64,000 nucleotides of DNA from Blasia pusilla (Eukaryota > Marchantiophyta > Marchantiopsida > Blasiales). How positions within the stretch are numbered: position 1 is the first letter of the stretch; each line of letters begins with the position of its first letter. The DNA lies in the NCBI GenBank assembly GCA_050084515.1, contig CM114271.1:42098001-42162000 (forward strand). The letters are read 5' to 3'. A program made the translations under genes and the position numbers. Shown here piece by piece: positions 13,331-24,552 of this stretch. The notes beneath the pieces were generated by a model that worked only from the letters and a program-made list of their open reading frames with translations, did no database searches and was not told where the DNA came from.

Positions 13331-13829
13331 TTTACAAGGTCCACAAGATATACTATTTTTGGATTTCTATTGAATTTGACTTCGGTGGGTCAATAAGTTT
13401 ACTTATGACTTCACAAGTAAGATCAATGTGCTAAATCTCCAAGATAGAGTAACCGACCTTGTCGACACTAGGGCGAGCCCAAGTGTTGATCTTTCAACAC
13501 TCAATCCTATTCTAGGTGTTTGTCCAAATCCAATGGCTCTCCTCAAATATTCCTTGCATCTCCTCTTGACATAGATCCTAAGCACATGCAAACCTAATTA
13601 TTGCTATGTACTAACAAAAAAAAATTCTCATCTTCCACTTATGCATGGAATCTCCAAACCCATGTTGAGATCATTTTATTGCATAAATAGCACATTCTAT
13701 TTGCAACGTCTTTTGAACCCAAGATTCTAATTGTCATAAGTCCTATTCCTAGCATCTCTATGTACTAACGCATATGATTTCGTTGCATTTTTTAAAAGTT
13801 CTGTAACACCTCCTACGCCTGTTCCAAAT

Positions 13830-14199
13830 TTCCATTTGCAATCCAAATTTCCTCCTTCATATGGTAGCCTTTCCACTTGATGAAGTACTTGTACTTTTTG
13901 GCCCTATATCTTGAATGCAAGATGGTCTCCACCTCAAACTGAGGTTCATCTTGGATGACCACCGGTTACAGTCTCAACATTTGCATTTGCTCAAGATGCG
14001 CATTCTCTTTGAAGAAATTCTTCAACAATAATATATGGAAGGTCAGATGGATCTTTCGCTCTTTTGGTAGCTCCAATGTATAAACATCCTCAAATAGGTT
14101 GGTATTAATCATAGATGGTTTGACATATTTGGCAGAAAACTTTGAAGACAACTCCTTTGAGAGAGTTAGATTCTTGACACTTAACCATACCTGCTCCAA
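13830..14199 (-). pseudogene. Ty3/gypsy integrase C-terminus plus chromodomain
   Basis: The frame contains VWLSVKNLTLSKELSSKFSAK (integrase C-terminal GPY/F-like region), YTLELPKERKIHLTFHILLL, then, after a short gap, EPQFEVETILHSRYRAKKYK followed by YFIKWKGY, the core of a chromodomain. Chromodomains in this position steer integration to marked chromatin in chromoviruses (family knowledge). This copy is broken. Confidence 0.75.
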
Positions 14200-15187
14200 C
14201 TTGGAATCTCACTTAGCACTGAATTTTTTTTGCTTGCTTCACCTACCTTAGGTGAGCCTTCATGAGACTCTCTTGCCCATTTTTCATGTTCTTGCATCTC
14301 CACCAACAAACTCTCTTACGTGCCACTCCTTGGTAACCTATGTAATCATCACCAACTATCTAGGAAAAGCCAAGAGGTTGCATAGGTGGTCATAGAATCC
14401 AAAGTCGGGATGAATCTCTCCAACTTGCTAAATCGATCAAAATAGCAAGCGTAGGTTTGTGCCCTTTATTTCTAACTAAGGACCCATCATAACACTCCAT
14501 CAACACCTTAGTATGAAGCTTACCCTCACCAACATAGATCCCGCTCTGCTAAACCTTAGCAAACCATGCCCCAAGATTATGTCAGCCAACCCGCTACCTC
14601 GTCCAACACTCAACTAGCCCTAACATGGCCAACCTACAATTGCAATGACCAAATCAATGGTCCCTACCCTTTCCAAGTCCTATGCCCCCAGTAAGGAAAT
14701 ATCCCTTGCTAGGGAACTCTGATACCCTTGTACGGTGGACACCAAAAAATGGACAAGTCCGTTCCTATAGCAGACATGGATGGAAAAATGTAGACATATC
14801 CACGAACATGGATTGGAAGAGGTGGAACCTACACTTATAGCTCAAGGTGGAAAGCAAGGCAAGGGTGGATGGGGCAATAATGGGGACAAAGTGGAGGTGG
14901 GGGGATGAGAAAGAATGGGGAGGTGGGGCCCATATGGACAATTCCTTTCATAGGATGGACGTGAGTCCACGGACATGGATTTTGTCCACATGCAACCTTG
15001 TCACTCAAATCTGCTTGAAATAATGGTGCCACTTTCTCAAGCAATAGACTACTGCAAAGAACTCCTTCTCATAAGTGGGCCATTTGCATTCCACACTACT
15101 TTGCTTCTTGCTTTTGTATGCTACAAATCTCCCTTCTTGCACCGACACTCCTGCACTAGCATGCGTATGCACCTTGAATAATTTATT

Positions 15188-15237
15188 GATCTTATCACAT
15201 GAGCATGTGCTTTAGCACATGCTCATGTGATAAGATC
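15188..15237. repeat. Perfect 50-bp palindrome (24-bp arms, 2-bp centre)
   Basis: The left arm 15188-15211 is the exact reverse complement of 15214-15237, with TT between. The arms contain the nested unit CACATGAGCATGTGC. No ORF or LTR edge explains it. It could form a cruciform or be a remnant of a small inverted-repeat element. Confidence 0.9.
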
Positions 15238-15240
15238 TCT

Positions 15241-15678
15241 TTAACTTAATTGAACGCTAGATTGACTATGGGGTCCATATGGTGTTGACAAACTTTGCGG
15301 TCTCACTATTTGTGAAAAGTTCCTCAAATAGGTTCGGTGGAATAGGATGGATCCAATGAACCTTCTCATCCCCTTCAAAGTAGAGGGAGGTTTCCACTCA
15401 ACAATATCTTTGAATCTCTCCATATCAAGATGGATTACTTTTGCACTAATCACATGACCCAGAAACTTGATCTTGCTCAAGCCAAATTCAATCTTCTTCA
15501 CATTGCTATACATTGTATTCGCCTGAAGCATTGACATAACCGCTTCTAAGAGTTGAGCGTGCTCGTCTAGTAACTTTGAGGAGATTAATATGTCATCAAA
15601 TTGAATAGAGATGATGACATACTTATCCATCTCCTTATGGAAGATTGACTTCATCAATGTGATGAATGTTGAAGGCAC
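15241..15678 (-). pseudogene. Ty3/gypsy reverse transcriptase fragment
   Basis: The 145-codon frame shows the second half of a Ty3 RT: PSTFITLMKSIFHKEMDKYV, then IQFDDILIS where YxDD is expected, then KKIEFGLSKIKFLGHVIS and VEWKPPSTLKGMRRFIG, the standard FLGH and thumb motifs. The first residue of the YxDD box is changed to Phe and upstream palm motifs are missing. It is a fragment of the 13.8-15.7 kb element. Confidence 0.8.
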
Positions 15679-15699
15679 ATTACATAAATCGAGGAAAGA

Positions 15700-17130
15700 T
15701 CTTTGTGTGACCCACCAAAGTTGAAACCTAGACTAGCTAGTCGGGAGACCAAGAAGGGCAGCCACACTAACCGTGGGACTAACAGTCTAACACTATACGA
15801 GATGCACATGAGTCTTGTGAGTTGTGACTAGTCTTAGGTGAGAAAGGGACATACCTACTCATGGGGGCAAAGGCAAGGCAAGCAAGGTTTGGGACCTGAA
15901 GACAAGCACCAAGTTGAGGGCAAGAAGCAAGGAACACATGAGTATTCAAGATGAGTAAAACCTCATCAAAATACATCACAAAATTTGAGAAGTGAAATTT
16001 TTACTCCAATTCAGTAGCAAAAAATAAAGTGCTAACTTTGATATCCAATAGGTAAAAAAATTACACCTAATCCAATTAATATAATTTTACTCTTTCAATA
16101 CATATCGACTATTTATTTTGACGGGGATTAGTTATCATTGCTATGCATGTTACATATCAAGTTATAATAGAAAACCTAGTAGAAAACAAAAATATTTCAT
16201 ATAAGTTATTTTCATACCTATGAAACTTAAATACATCTTGTCTTATATGGAAGTAAGGTATGGAAAATGTAAAAAACCATTTCAAATTTCATATATTTTA
16301 CTTGCAAGATTTATATCATATATACATCTAAATCTTTAGACATGGACATGAATAGCTCATGCATATTAGAACATTAATTTATTTATGCCACTTCAAATAC
16401 ACATCTAATAGAATTTTTTGACAAGGGCATATGTTTGATTTGTGTTGATAATAAGCAAGGACTCTCAATCATAAAAACTTCCAACCTTAGTGTAGCACAT
16501 TGAAGTGACTGACAAGAGTCCTTGCTTATTAGTGTGGGTCTAATAGAATTTTATGACAAGGGCATATGTTTGATTTGTGCTGATAATAAAATTTTAGCAA
16601 GTGATTCATATTGAGAGTGGGACAAAGTATCATGTGTAATTTTTTTACATATTTTTCTCGTAATCAATAGACTACCTACTAGTAGATATAAGGCTTAATA
16701 ACACTTTTAAATACTACTTGACTCAAGTCATTTTTTTATTACTGGCTTGAATTTTTCACCCTTGTAGTCCATTATTTCAACACCTTCTCTAAGTTGAGAA
16801 TAGTTACTACATGTGTAAGCCAAGAAAATTTATCCTGCATCGTGCCTTGGTTCATTATAGTGAAGTGATTGACAAGAGTCCTTGCTTATTAGTCTAGCAC
16901 ATTGAAGCGTCTCTCAATCATAAAAACTTCCAACCTTTTCACTAGAAAATTGATGAATATAAGAACAAGCAAGTTAAACGGCGTTCAAAGCTAAGACGCC
17001 TTCCTTTAATTATGAACTAAGCACATTGAGGCACAATGATCCAACACCATGTTGACCAGACCTGTTTACCAAAGCAAACACATTACTACTTTTGATGGGA
17101 GGTTGGTACCTAAACTCATATCATCCCACC
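15700..17130. repeat. AT-rich stretch with short dispersed direct repeats
   Basis: No gene seen. A block reading TCTAATAGAATTTT-TGACAAGGGCATATG occurs near 16407 and again near 16539. A CAAGAGTCCTTGCTTATTAG block occurs near 16512 and 16875, each time beside AATCATAAAAACTTCCAACC. The shuffled order suggests a degraded, rearranged element, perhaps linked to the copia fragment that follows. Confidence 0.5.
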
Positions 17131-17199
17131 TACTCTATAAATCAAGATTGGTTCCAATCTGAAAGGATGACATAAAATCATTTTCTGAAATAGATAGAC

Positions 17200-17850
17200 A
17201 TATGCACCATTTTGGAGAGTCCACATAGTTCTCTTGATGGGTGTTTGAGATAACATAAATAAACAAGAGACTCACCCCAAGGAGACCTTCGGGGAAGAAC
17301 TTGTCTCTTCTTCTTGTTGATTCCACAATTGTGGGTGGGTCCTTGTATTGTAAGTGCTTACACTCATAGCAATCATGGTGCAAGAGACCAAGAATGTAAA
17401 TCCTTCTGCTATGTTCCTCTCAACTTCGATTCCAAGGATGAACTTCATTGGACATATGATAGTCATAGTAAAAATTGAGCAAAGATTGTCCTTTGCTTCT
17501 TGGATTGCTTTCTTACTTTTTCCTAACAAAAGGAGATCATCTACATAAATGCAAAAAAAATGTACTATATTTCTAGTAAACACTCAAATTTGTATGAGCT
17601 CTACAAATCCCTATTTCCTAAGCAGGTAGGAATCCAACTTTTCATACCAAGCTCTTGAAGCCTCTTTAAGATCATATGATCCCTTCTTCAACAAGCATGC
17701 ATTGCCTCTATGTCCACCATACTCATTTGGAACACCCATGTAGATGGTTTCCTTCAATTTCCCACTTAGAAAAGCAATATCCACAACAACTTGCTCTACT
17801 TCCCAATATTCTTTAGCAACTAGATCTAAAAGCAACCTTATGGAAGTGTA
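17200..17850 (-). mobile_element. Ty1/copia reverse transcriptase fragment
   Basis: Two minus-strand frames join across a frameshift. The upstream one (17835-17611) contains DIAFLSGKLKETIYMGVPNEY, LLKKGSYDLKEASRAWYEKL. The downstream one (17583-17272) contains CIYVDDLLLLGKSKKAIQEA with the copia YVDD catalytic box and then MKFILGIEVERN. These are diagnostic of copia RT. Only RT is recognisable, so this is a fragment. Confidence 0.8.
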
Positions 17851-17859
17851 TGGTAAAAT

Positions 17860-18400
17860 AAGAGCAAGGGTATTTGTATAATCAACTTAAACTTGTTGAT
17901 TGAAACCCTTTGCTACAAGATGAGCTTAATACTTTACCATTTCCTTGTTAGCTCCTCTTCTGATCTAGAAAACCCATTTACAATTGATAAATCTAGATCT
18001 CCTATCTTTCTCTTTTCTCTCGTAGATGCAATTTTAAGTAATACCAAAATTTTGCATTGCAGACAAAGAATTCTATAAGCATTTGCCACAAGTAAGCTAT
18101 GTGTACCTACTTTGAAATTTTGGTGAAAAAATCTAGATCAAAACAATAAATTCCAACCAGGTTCCCAAAGACATGGGGAAATACTAGTTATGCAAGGGGA
18201 GCCTTCATTGACGCTATCTCTTCACAAAGTCTGGAAGCAAACACTATACTAGTCAATAGAGTCTACACTAAACCTTGCACTGCTAAGATCAATAAATTAT
18301 TCATAGACGAATTATCTCCAACTTCATTCTAGATAGCCAAAACTCAATCATGAAAAATTGAGGACGCTTTTTTTCATTGTCAAGTCAAGATCCGCTCTAT
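17860..18400. other. No gene seen
   Basis: AT-rich sequence between the copia fragment and the R2-like remnant. It probably includes further copia-derived sequence, but I cannot read a domain. Confidence 0.3.
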
Positions 18401-19660
18401 AGTCTTCCAAAAAGATGGTGCATCACCACTTGAAGGAGGATGAAGAGCTTCTAAGAGTGCGCTTGTATATGCACTTGGAACTGCCAAAACTAGAGGACCC
18501 AATGCTCAAGACGTACATGAAAACTCACCATCTTGCCCTAAAAGTAGACTTCCTCAAAGGTGTTGTATTGAAGGCCTCATATGCTTTGCATGTTGAGTGG
18601 AATGAGCCATTGCGAAGACGTGTACTCAAAGTAAATATTCATTTGAAAAATTCTCCCAATCCCTACATATAAAGTGTTGAATACACATAGAGGTTTTGTG
18701 ATGTTCCATCGTATTATCCCTTGGAGGGAGAACTAAAACCAATTAGGGTAAGAGAAATAAAATATACCAAGCATTGATATCTGTAAGATCACGAGCTAAC
18801 GTTTTTAATGAGAAAAAAAATGCTTGTTGGGTGACGCAACTAAGACCAATAGGAATACGCGTGTAGAGTCTAGGATTAGGGAGACCATGATGGAAAGAGC
18901 TAAGAAGGTCAATTTATCTTAACCAAGTCCAAGAAATTGTGGTGGGGAGGGCAATATGAGATGGTATTGGATTAGGGATTGCGGGCCCATGCATGGATTG
19001 ACACTAACCCTAATATCTTTTGATTTCAATTGGAGCAAACTCCTTACCACAAGATATGCAATGAATCTTTGGCACAGATGTAAAAGTAGAAGGATTATAA
19101 GGAAAGCATGTGAGACGTGCATGAGGTGATAATGGACGATAATAAGGGGGTGAGTAGGTTGGGGAAGGAGGAGGAAGAGGGGGGATAAGGGCAGAAAAGA
19201 TGGAAGTTGGAAGCAAGGGTTCACATGAGATATGTGAGGATGACAAAGTAGTAAATTCAATAGTAAAGCATAGAGATTATGATGAATAAGACGAGATGAA
19301 GAGAGGAATAGAGAAGAATATGGAAGAAATTTAGAGAATGCAATGGGTATGTGAGTATTTAGAGGAAAATAGCGAGATCTACATTGATGAAGGGAACCAA
19401 AGGGAGAGATTATAAATGCACGATGGCAAGTAAAACCACATAAGTGAATAGATGAATTATCCAAGTCCATATCCATTGGTAGACATGTCATTCCAAAGGC
19501 AAGAGAAAACATATGAACCATAAATTTTTTTAAAGCTTTGGAATAATGGCCATAATAAAAGTAGCAGAATTCAATCCAAAATAAACTTATGTGGAGATGA
19601 TAAGTTAAGAAGACGATGAATTTATGATTGAAAATCACTCTAAAATATAAAAGAAACAAT
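18400..19660 (-). mobile_element. R2-like LINE, decayed N-terminal copy
   Basis: This aligns with the N-terminal part of the 25.7-30.1 kb LINE (29118-30124). On the minus strand it keeps a zinc-finger-like CISCGKEFAP followed by IKRY (about 19075-19015), and upstream a Pro/Ser/Leu-rich leader (LPPPSPTYSPPYYRP) equivalent to the leader at 29.8-30.0 kb. The downstream half of the shared segment (18415-18672) also matches. RT and endonuclease are absent. At 19400 this copy has no LTR where the other carries one at 30125, so it gives an empty-site reference. Confidence 0.65.
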
Positions 19661-20690
19661 TGAAAAGGAGAAGTGATCTATATGGTATGAAAAGAAGTGG
19701 CTCGAGAATATGAATAAGTTGGACAAGAAAAATTAGGATAAAGTGAGGTTAAATAAATGTTGAAAGTACAAGGAAGACGTTTGAGAGGAATTGACTAAAA
19801 CATACTTGTGAATAAAAGTAGGCACATACGGAAAAGAAAAAAAAACTATAAAACCTACTTGGTATGAAAAGAACAAGCTTGTCAAAAGGATTGAAACAAG
19901 AATAAACATACCAACACATCGTGGATTAGACAAAGACATGTTGAGAGGGTGGAGGAGGAGGAGGAGCAAATGGAGGATTGCTTAGGGTTTTGCTTGTAAT
20001 TATTGCCTTTCTGCTCTAATTTTCTTGATCTTAGATTTAACTTTCCATCTTCTCTAGTTTGAAATTTGGGTTTCTTGTTATTCTAGTTATAGTTTGTAAT
20101 AGTTCTTGGGATCTTTAAACCTCTTTTTCTCATGAACATGTTCATAGATTTCCAAGCGTAATTTCACATGTTGCACTTTTCTAGTGCAATCCATGGTTAC
20201 CATCGGTTTAACCTCATCCATTCACATGACTCATTGGTTGGTGGCTTTCATTTTGTCCTTACATCTTTTTTGGTGTTTCTATTTTCTTTCGTAATTTTCT
20301 CATGGAGTATTCATTTTTGGTATCGTACACAACAATTGCCATAGATACACAACAATGCACATTAAGAGTGTTTGTCCACATGTCGAACTCGCTAAGAATA
20401 CCAGAACTAGATAAAAATCGAACAAGATTACTATTTTTTCTTTTTAAGTTTGTGTGTTTGTACAAATTGACTTGCAAACAAGAGAAATATAAAATCTACC
20501 ATGCCACGCCTTTGATAACGCGATCCATGTTGGAAGTTTAACGTGCAAGAGGACACATCTATATTATTATGGGAGAGTGCCTTCTTGATTTACAAACACT
20601 CTATTAGCCACGAGACAAGTGGGCATCAATTTTTTTTTTCACATGTTCCAAGTAAAAAAGAAGGTTTGAATTTGTTTGGAGCATCACTAA
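19660..20690. other. AT-rich DNA, no gene seen
   Basis: Frames here are short and low in complexity. I see no domain, RNA gene or clear repeat boundary. Confidence 0.4.
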
Positions 20691-21751
20691 CCCTTTCCCT
20701 TGCTACACACTAACAAAAGCTATTCAAACATTTTTTTTTCCCATGCATCGCACGGGCACCACACTAGCAAGTATTATTTCATAGAGACATTTCATTCCTC
20801 GTGACAATGTAAAATCTATCTTAATTTCAAAAGAGTTTCGACTTTGTTGCTTAGTCTTATCAATCTTTGGGCGAGAATGGGCGAAAGAGCTACACACAAT
20901 GGCGCAGTAACATCTAGTCACTCCCTTCTCCCAAAACGCTGGTACGAGATCCAAGTTGTCGCGAAACTTCATCTAGTTGTCAGTTGGTTGGACAAATTTG
21001 GGTGTGTAGACTTATGGGATACTCTGAATGTCCATGAGTATCATATTTGCAAAGTCCGTATAACTGGTTGGAATCTGCTATTGAGTTAGAGGTGATCGAA
21101 AAAGTAAAAGCTTAGGCAATGGAGGAACAATAAGAGGTATGGAAGTAAGCTAGGCAATTGAATGCTATGTAGTTGAGCCGTGAGGCAATTGTGGAGCACC
21201 ATGATTGTGGCTTGATTTTGCAATGTGAACACTTTGGATGTGTCCCATAGGTTGGAAATCTGAAAGTCAGTTATGCTTGCCTTTTGATTTGCTGGCACTA
21301 TCATGGGAAGCCATCTGCAACACGTAGAATTAAGTAGAACTTCCATATGGTGCAAGGTAATCAGTCTAGCCAAAGGTAGAGAAATCTTGGGATGTAAGTT
21401 CCCCAATAATCCTAAGATTCTGACGATTTGAAGCACGGGACAACATTACATATACTAATCTTGAAGCAAATGCTTATCTGACAACTAGTAAACACTTACT
21501 AGTTCTTGTCATACCCTACCTTTCATGGCTCGTTATGGCATAACCTAGTGTGAGAGGAAACGTTTTTTTATAGAACTTAGTGTTAGAACCATACCTGAGA
21601 GTTGAGAAGAGAGCCCATTGATTGTTCCGTCTAAGAAACAATGAAGGAAGTATTGTTAGCATGGACAAAAATTATGAAGGAATGAAACTACAAAAGTGAT
21701 AATGTGCAAATTTCCGATTGCAAAAGAAAGACTCTTACCTTAGTAAAGAAT

Positions 21752-22216
21752 CTATGCACACTTTCGTTTCCCTGGAGAGTTTGCACTCACAGTAGGTTGG
21801 AATGTGACAAGGTCAATAACAATATTTGTTGGTGTGACCTCAATCTTGACATTGTCAAAATCTAGGAGAATGGGAACTATGTGTGGTTCACATGTGTTCT
21901 CTGCATTGAATTCAGGTAGCTCACCATTTGCATGTGTCTGTTTCATCCTAGAGATGACAATAACAATATTTGTTGGTGTGACCTCTATCTTGACATTGTC
22001 AAAATCTAGGAGAATGGGAACTATGTGTGGTTCACATGTGTTCTCTCCATTGAATTCAGGTAGCTCACCATTTGCATGTGTCTGATTCATCCTAGAGATG
22101 AGATGGTTGGCTTTGGTGCTAGTCAAGTCAGTGACCATGGAAATGGGAAAGTGGAATTCATAACGAAATGTAGATGGCTGGTCAAGCCTAATGCCACCAG
22201 AGCGTATGCTGAACAA
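21752..22216 (-). CDS. Hypothetical ORF with in-frame 144-bp tandem duplication
   Basis: The 154-codon minus-strand frame holds a 48-residue unit repeated back to back; each copy includes ANGELPEFN, ENTCEPHIVPILLDFDNV and EVTPTNIVI. I do not recognise the family. The frame sits between the permuted repeat blocks and ends near SANSPGKRKCA. It could be an exon of a mobile-element gene. A second minus-strand frame at 21436-21086 (ILGLLGNLHPKISLPLARLI) may belong to the same unit. Preservation of the frame through the duplication suggests the duplication arose while the sequence was coding, or is recent. Confidence 0.35.
   Translation of the reverse strand: MFSIRSGGIRLDQPSTFRYEFHFPISMVTDLTSTKANHLISRMNQTHANGELPEFNGENTCEPHIVPILLDFDNVKIEVTPTNIVIVISRMKQTHANGELPEFNAENTCEPHIVPILLDFDNVKIEVTPTNIVIDLVTFQPTVSANSPGKRKCA
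21814..22101. repeat. Tandem duplication, 144-bp unit x 2
   Basis: The unit beginning CAATAACAATATTTGTTGGT at 21814 recurs at 21958, an offset of exactly 144 bases (48 codons). Only a few substitutions separate the copies. Confidence 0.9.
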
Positions 22217-22899
22217 TCTATTTCCTTGAGATCGTGTGAGGGATGTTCCCTTGAACTCTACTTTCTTTTCTATAATTAAGCCTCATTTTGAATACGAGAG
22301 TAATGGAAAATGTTAAATATTTTTAGAGTCTGGAAAAATAGTAACCTGTAGTGGGACTGAGAAAATAAAGTAATGAAACACTTAGCAGAAAATTATTTAT
22401 TATAAAAAAGAAAAAGATCTTGCCTTCTGACCTGTTGCTGGCTGAGTCTTTGATGTGACAACAGAACGTCTCGTCCCATTCCTTGCCTTCAGTTATAATG
22501 ACTAGTATGTGGCAGCTTGTCACTCCCTTCTCCCAAAACGCTGGTACGAGACCCAAGTTGTCGCGAAACTTCATCTAGTTGTCAGTTGGTTGGACAAATT
22601 TGGGTGTGTAGACTTATGGGATACTCTGAATGTCCATGAGTATCATATTTGCAAAGTCCGTATAGCTGGTTGGAATCTGTTCCCTTGCTATACACTAACA
22701 AAAACTATTCAAACACTTTTTTCTTCCCCATGGATCGCGCTGGCACCACACTAGCAAGTATTATTTCATAGGGACATTTCATTCCTCATGACAATGTCAA
22801 ATCTAACTTAATTTCAAAAGAGTTTAGACTTTGTTGCTTAGTCTTCTCAATTTTAGGGCCAAAATGGGCGAAAGAGCTACACACAACGGCACAGCAACA

Positions 22900-23930
22900 T
22901 AGAAAATAAAGGACTACACTCCTGATCCAGCTTAACACTCTCATTTGCAATTGTGCATACAATCCAACAAGATCGTACATTGGCCATGGAGAGCTCGAAC
23001 ATATCATTCTCTTACTCCCATTGGTGAAGGGACTACTTGAATCGAGTTTTTCCTTCGCTTGAAACACCATCACATGTCGTTTTGATTTACATAGGAAGAG
23101 CTGAAAGCTATTCAATCATGAATACAGTACAAGTTCCTCAAGTCCATGATACCTTCATCCAAACTCAAGCGCACTTGACTGTTACTCGGTAGGACGACCA
23201 GGCAGGAAGTGAGAAAAAATTTACAACTTCAAATGCAACATGAACCCTTCACATGTCAATCATTACGACTGAAAATCTTCTACACTTGAGATCCATCTGT
23301 GAGGTGTGACTTCTTCGCAGTGACAAGTGAAAACAATTGCTCCTAAAGTAATGTTAATTAGTTTCAGACATTTGCATACATTGTTCGACAAGTCACTCTT
23401 GAGAATCAGAAGTCCCTCGCATACCCGAAAACCATCACACGAGACATCCTAGTGAAAAAGTTTTTCGACGTGTACATTGCAAGCGCTATGGGGCTGGAAA
23501 TGTTCAGCCTTGGATGGAAAAATATGTCTGGCGTTAAGTAGTAGCCTCCAGTCTCTACAGGACATTTGTTCTATAATCATGTAGCACATCTAGGAACGGA
23601 CAATTCCAGACATCTGATGTTACAGTTATTTCGACAGTACAGCTCCAACAATCGGAAAAAGATACGACGATGGCCAGATCTGGCAGTCCATAGAAGAGAA
23701 AAATCACCTTTCTAGTTTTTGTTCTACCCATTCATAATGACTGCCGAATTTCATGCGGTTGTCAGGAAGATCGTAGCCATTGCTTCCACTTCCATATGTA
23801 CTGACGACGCCATGACGATTGAAGGGTCCAGCAAGCTCAAAGAATCGAGACAGCTTACACTCACTTTTTGACAGATGCCTCAAGGGATATCCAACTCCTT
23901 TGCTGCTGTAAGATGAGTTGACCATCGTTC
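22900..23930. other. 3' flank of the PRA1 gene, no other gene seen
   Basis: The part next to 23930 is likely the 3' UTR of the PRA1 gene (transcribed leftwards). Short frames such as 23704-23925 on the minus strand have no recognisable domain. Confidence 0.4.
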
Positions 23931-23931
23931 C

Positions 23932-24552
23932 TCAAACGTGGCTGACGATCACTGGTGGTTGAGCGGTTCCAGTGCCTAGGAATGATAAGAAACCCCCGGG
24001 AGCCTCTTGGTCATCCAAGAAAAGATCATCAGGAACCCTGAAAGCTCCGTGTGCAGAGATAACAGCTACCCCCGCAAGACTCGAAGAGATCAACAATGAA
24101 CCAACATCAGTGAGAAACAGCCCCAAAATTGTGATGACTGACATGCACACCAAGATCTCTCTCTCTGTGAACGTCCTGCCCCAAAGAACCAGGGGATCCC
24201 GACGAACCATGTACAAGTAGGCCCACGCAGCGACGATCAAGGCCAAAGTGAAGAAAGCGAAAACATGAGTCACCAGACTCATACCTATAAATCCCAAAAG
24301 TACGATAATATAATTGATCCGGAAGTAGCCGAGATTCTTTCGAACGCGAGTCACAGCCTCGCTGAATGACTCGGGCTTCGAGAATGCATTTCGATCCACC
24401 ATCTCTGTCCATGGCCGCCTCTGGGCAAGTGCAAACTTAGTCGCTTCAGATACATGTGAGATGAAGGCCCTCGCTGCAGGTGTGGCCGTGATACCTCCCA
24501 CAGATACAGGGGTACCAGAACCTGCTGCGGGTGCTGCTGCAGTGCCCGCCAT
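23932..24552 (-). CDS. PRA1-family (prenylated Rab acceptor) membrane protein
   Basis: Complete intronless frame of 206 residues, the usual length for plant PRA1 proteins. The family assists prenylated Rab GTPases and membrane traffic in the endomembrane system (family knowledge). Visible signature: an Ala/Gly/Pro-rich N-terminus, RRPWTEMVDRNAFSKPES at about 43-60, VRKNLGYFRINY, then two hydrophobic pairs (about 79-112 and 132-165) split by a short loop with DPLVLWGRTFTEREIL. The C-terminal part has HGAFRVPDDLFLDDQE, the conserved PRA1 tail motif, closest to the plant PRA1.B type in my judgement. The ATG at 24550-24552 precedes MAGTAAAPAAGSG and gives the normal N-terminus. Sequence is clean with no stops, unlike the surrounding elements, so I consider it functional. 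Confidence 0.93.
   Translation of the reverse strand: MAGTAAAPAAGSGTPVSVGGITATPAARAFISHVSEATKFALAQRRPWTEMVDRNAFSKPESFSEAVTRVRKNLGYFRINYIIVLLGFIGMSLVTHVFAFFTLALIVAAWAYLYMVRRDPLVLWGRTFTEREILVCMSVITILGLFLTDVGSLLISSSLAGVAVISAHGAFRVPDDLFLDDQEAPGGFLSFLGTGTAQPPVIVSHV

Larger units (their letters stand above)
13830..15700 (-). mobile_element. Degenerate Ty3/gypsy chromovirus remnant
   Basis: On the minus strand, reverse transcriptase (15678-15241) precedes an integrase C-terminus (14199-13966) and a chromodomain (about 13965-13830), the normal Ty3 chromovirus order. RNase H and the integrase core between them are not readable, and the gap holds unrelated-looking sequence. The copy has many stops and is inactive. 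A perfect 50-bp palindrome (15188-15237) lies just beyond the RT segment. Confidence 0.7.
20696..22895. repeat. Two-part repeat present twice in permuted order
   Basis: Block A (about 20696-20911) is followed by block B (about 20923-21078). A second pair sits at B (about 22515-22675) then A (about 22680-22895). The copies are nearly identical, for example CTCCCTTCTCCCAAAACGCT at 20925 and 22517, and CACACTAGCAAGTATTATTT at 20760 and 22746. The order is A-B ... B-A with all blocks in the same orientation. A broken tandem array or reinsertion of a circular molecule would give this. Block A ends with a short ACGGGCACCACACTAGC-type sequence that may mark an element edge. Confidence 0.75.

Noticed and set aside
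18919-19659. 246-codon minus-strand ORF rich in Leu, His and Ser
   Set aside because: Wrong frame of the R2-like LINE leader; the neighbouring frame holds the CISCGKEFAP finger.
23704-23925. 73-codon ORF next to PRA1
   Set aside because: No domain, and it is in the expected 3' UTR of the PRA1 gene.
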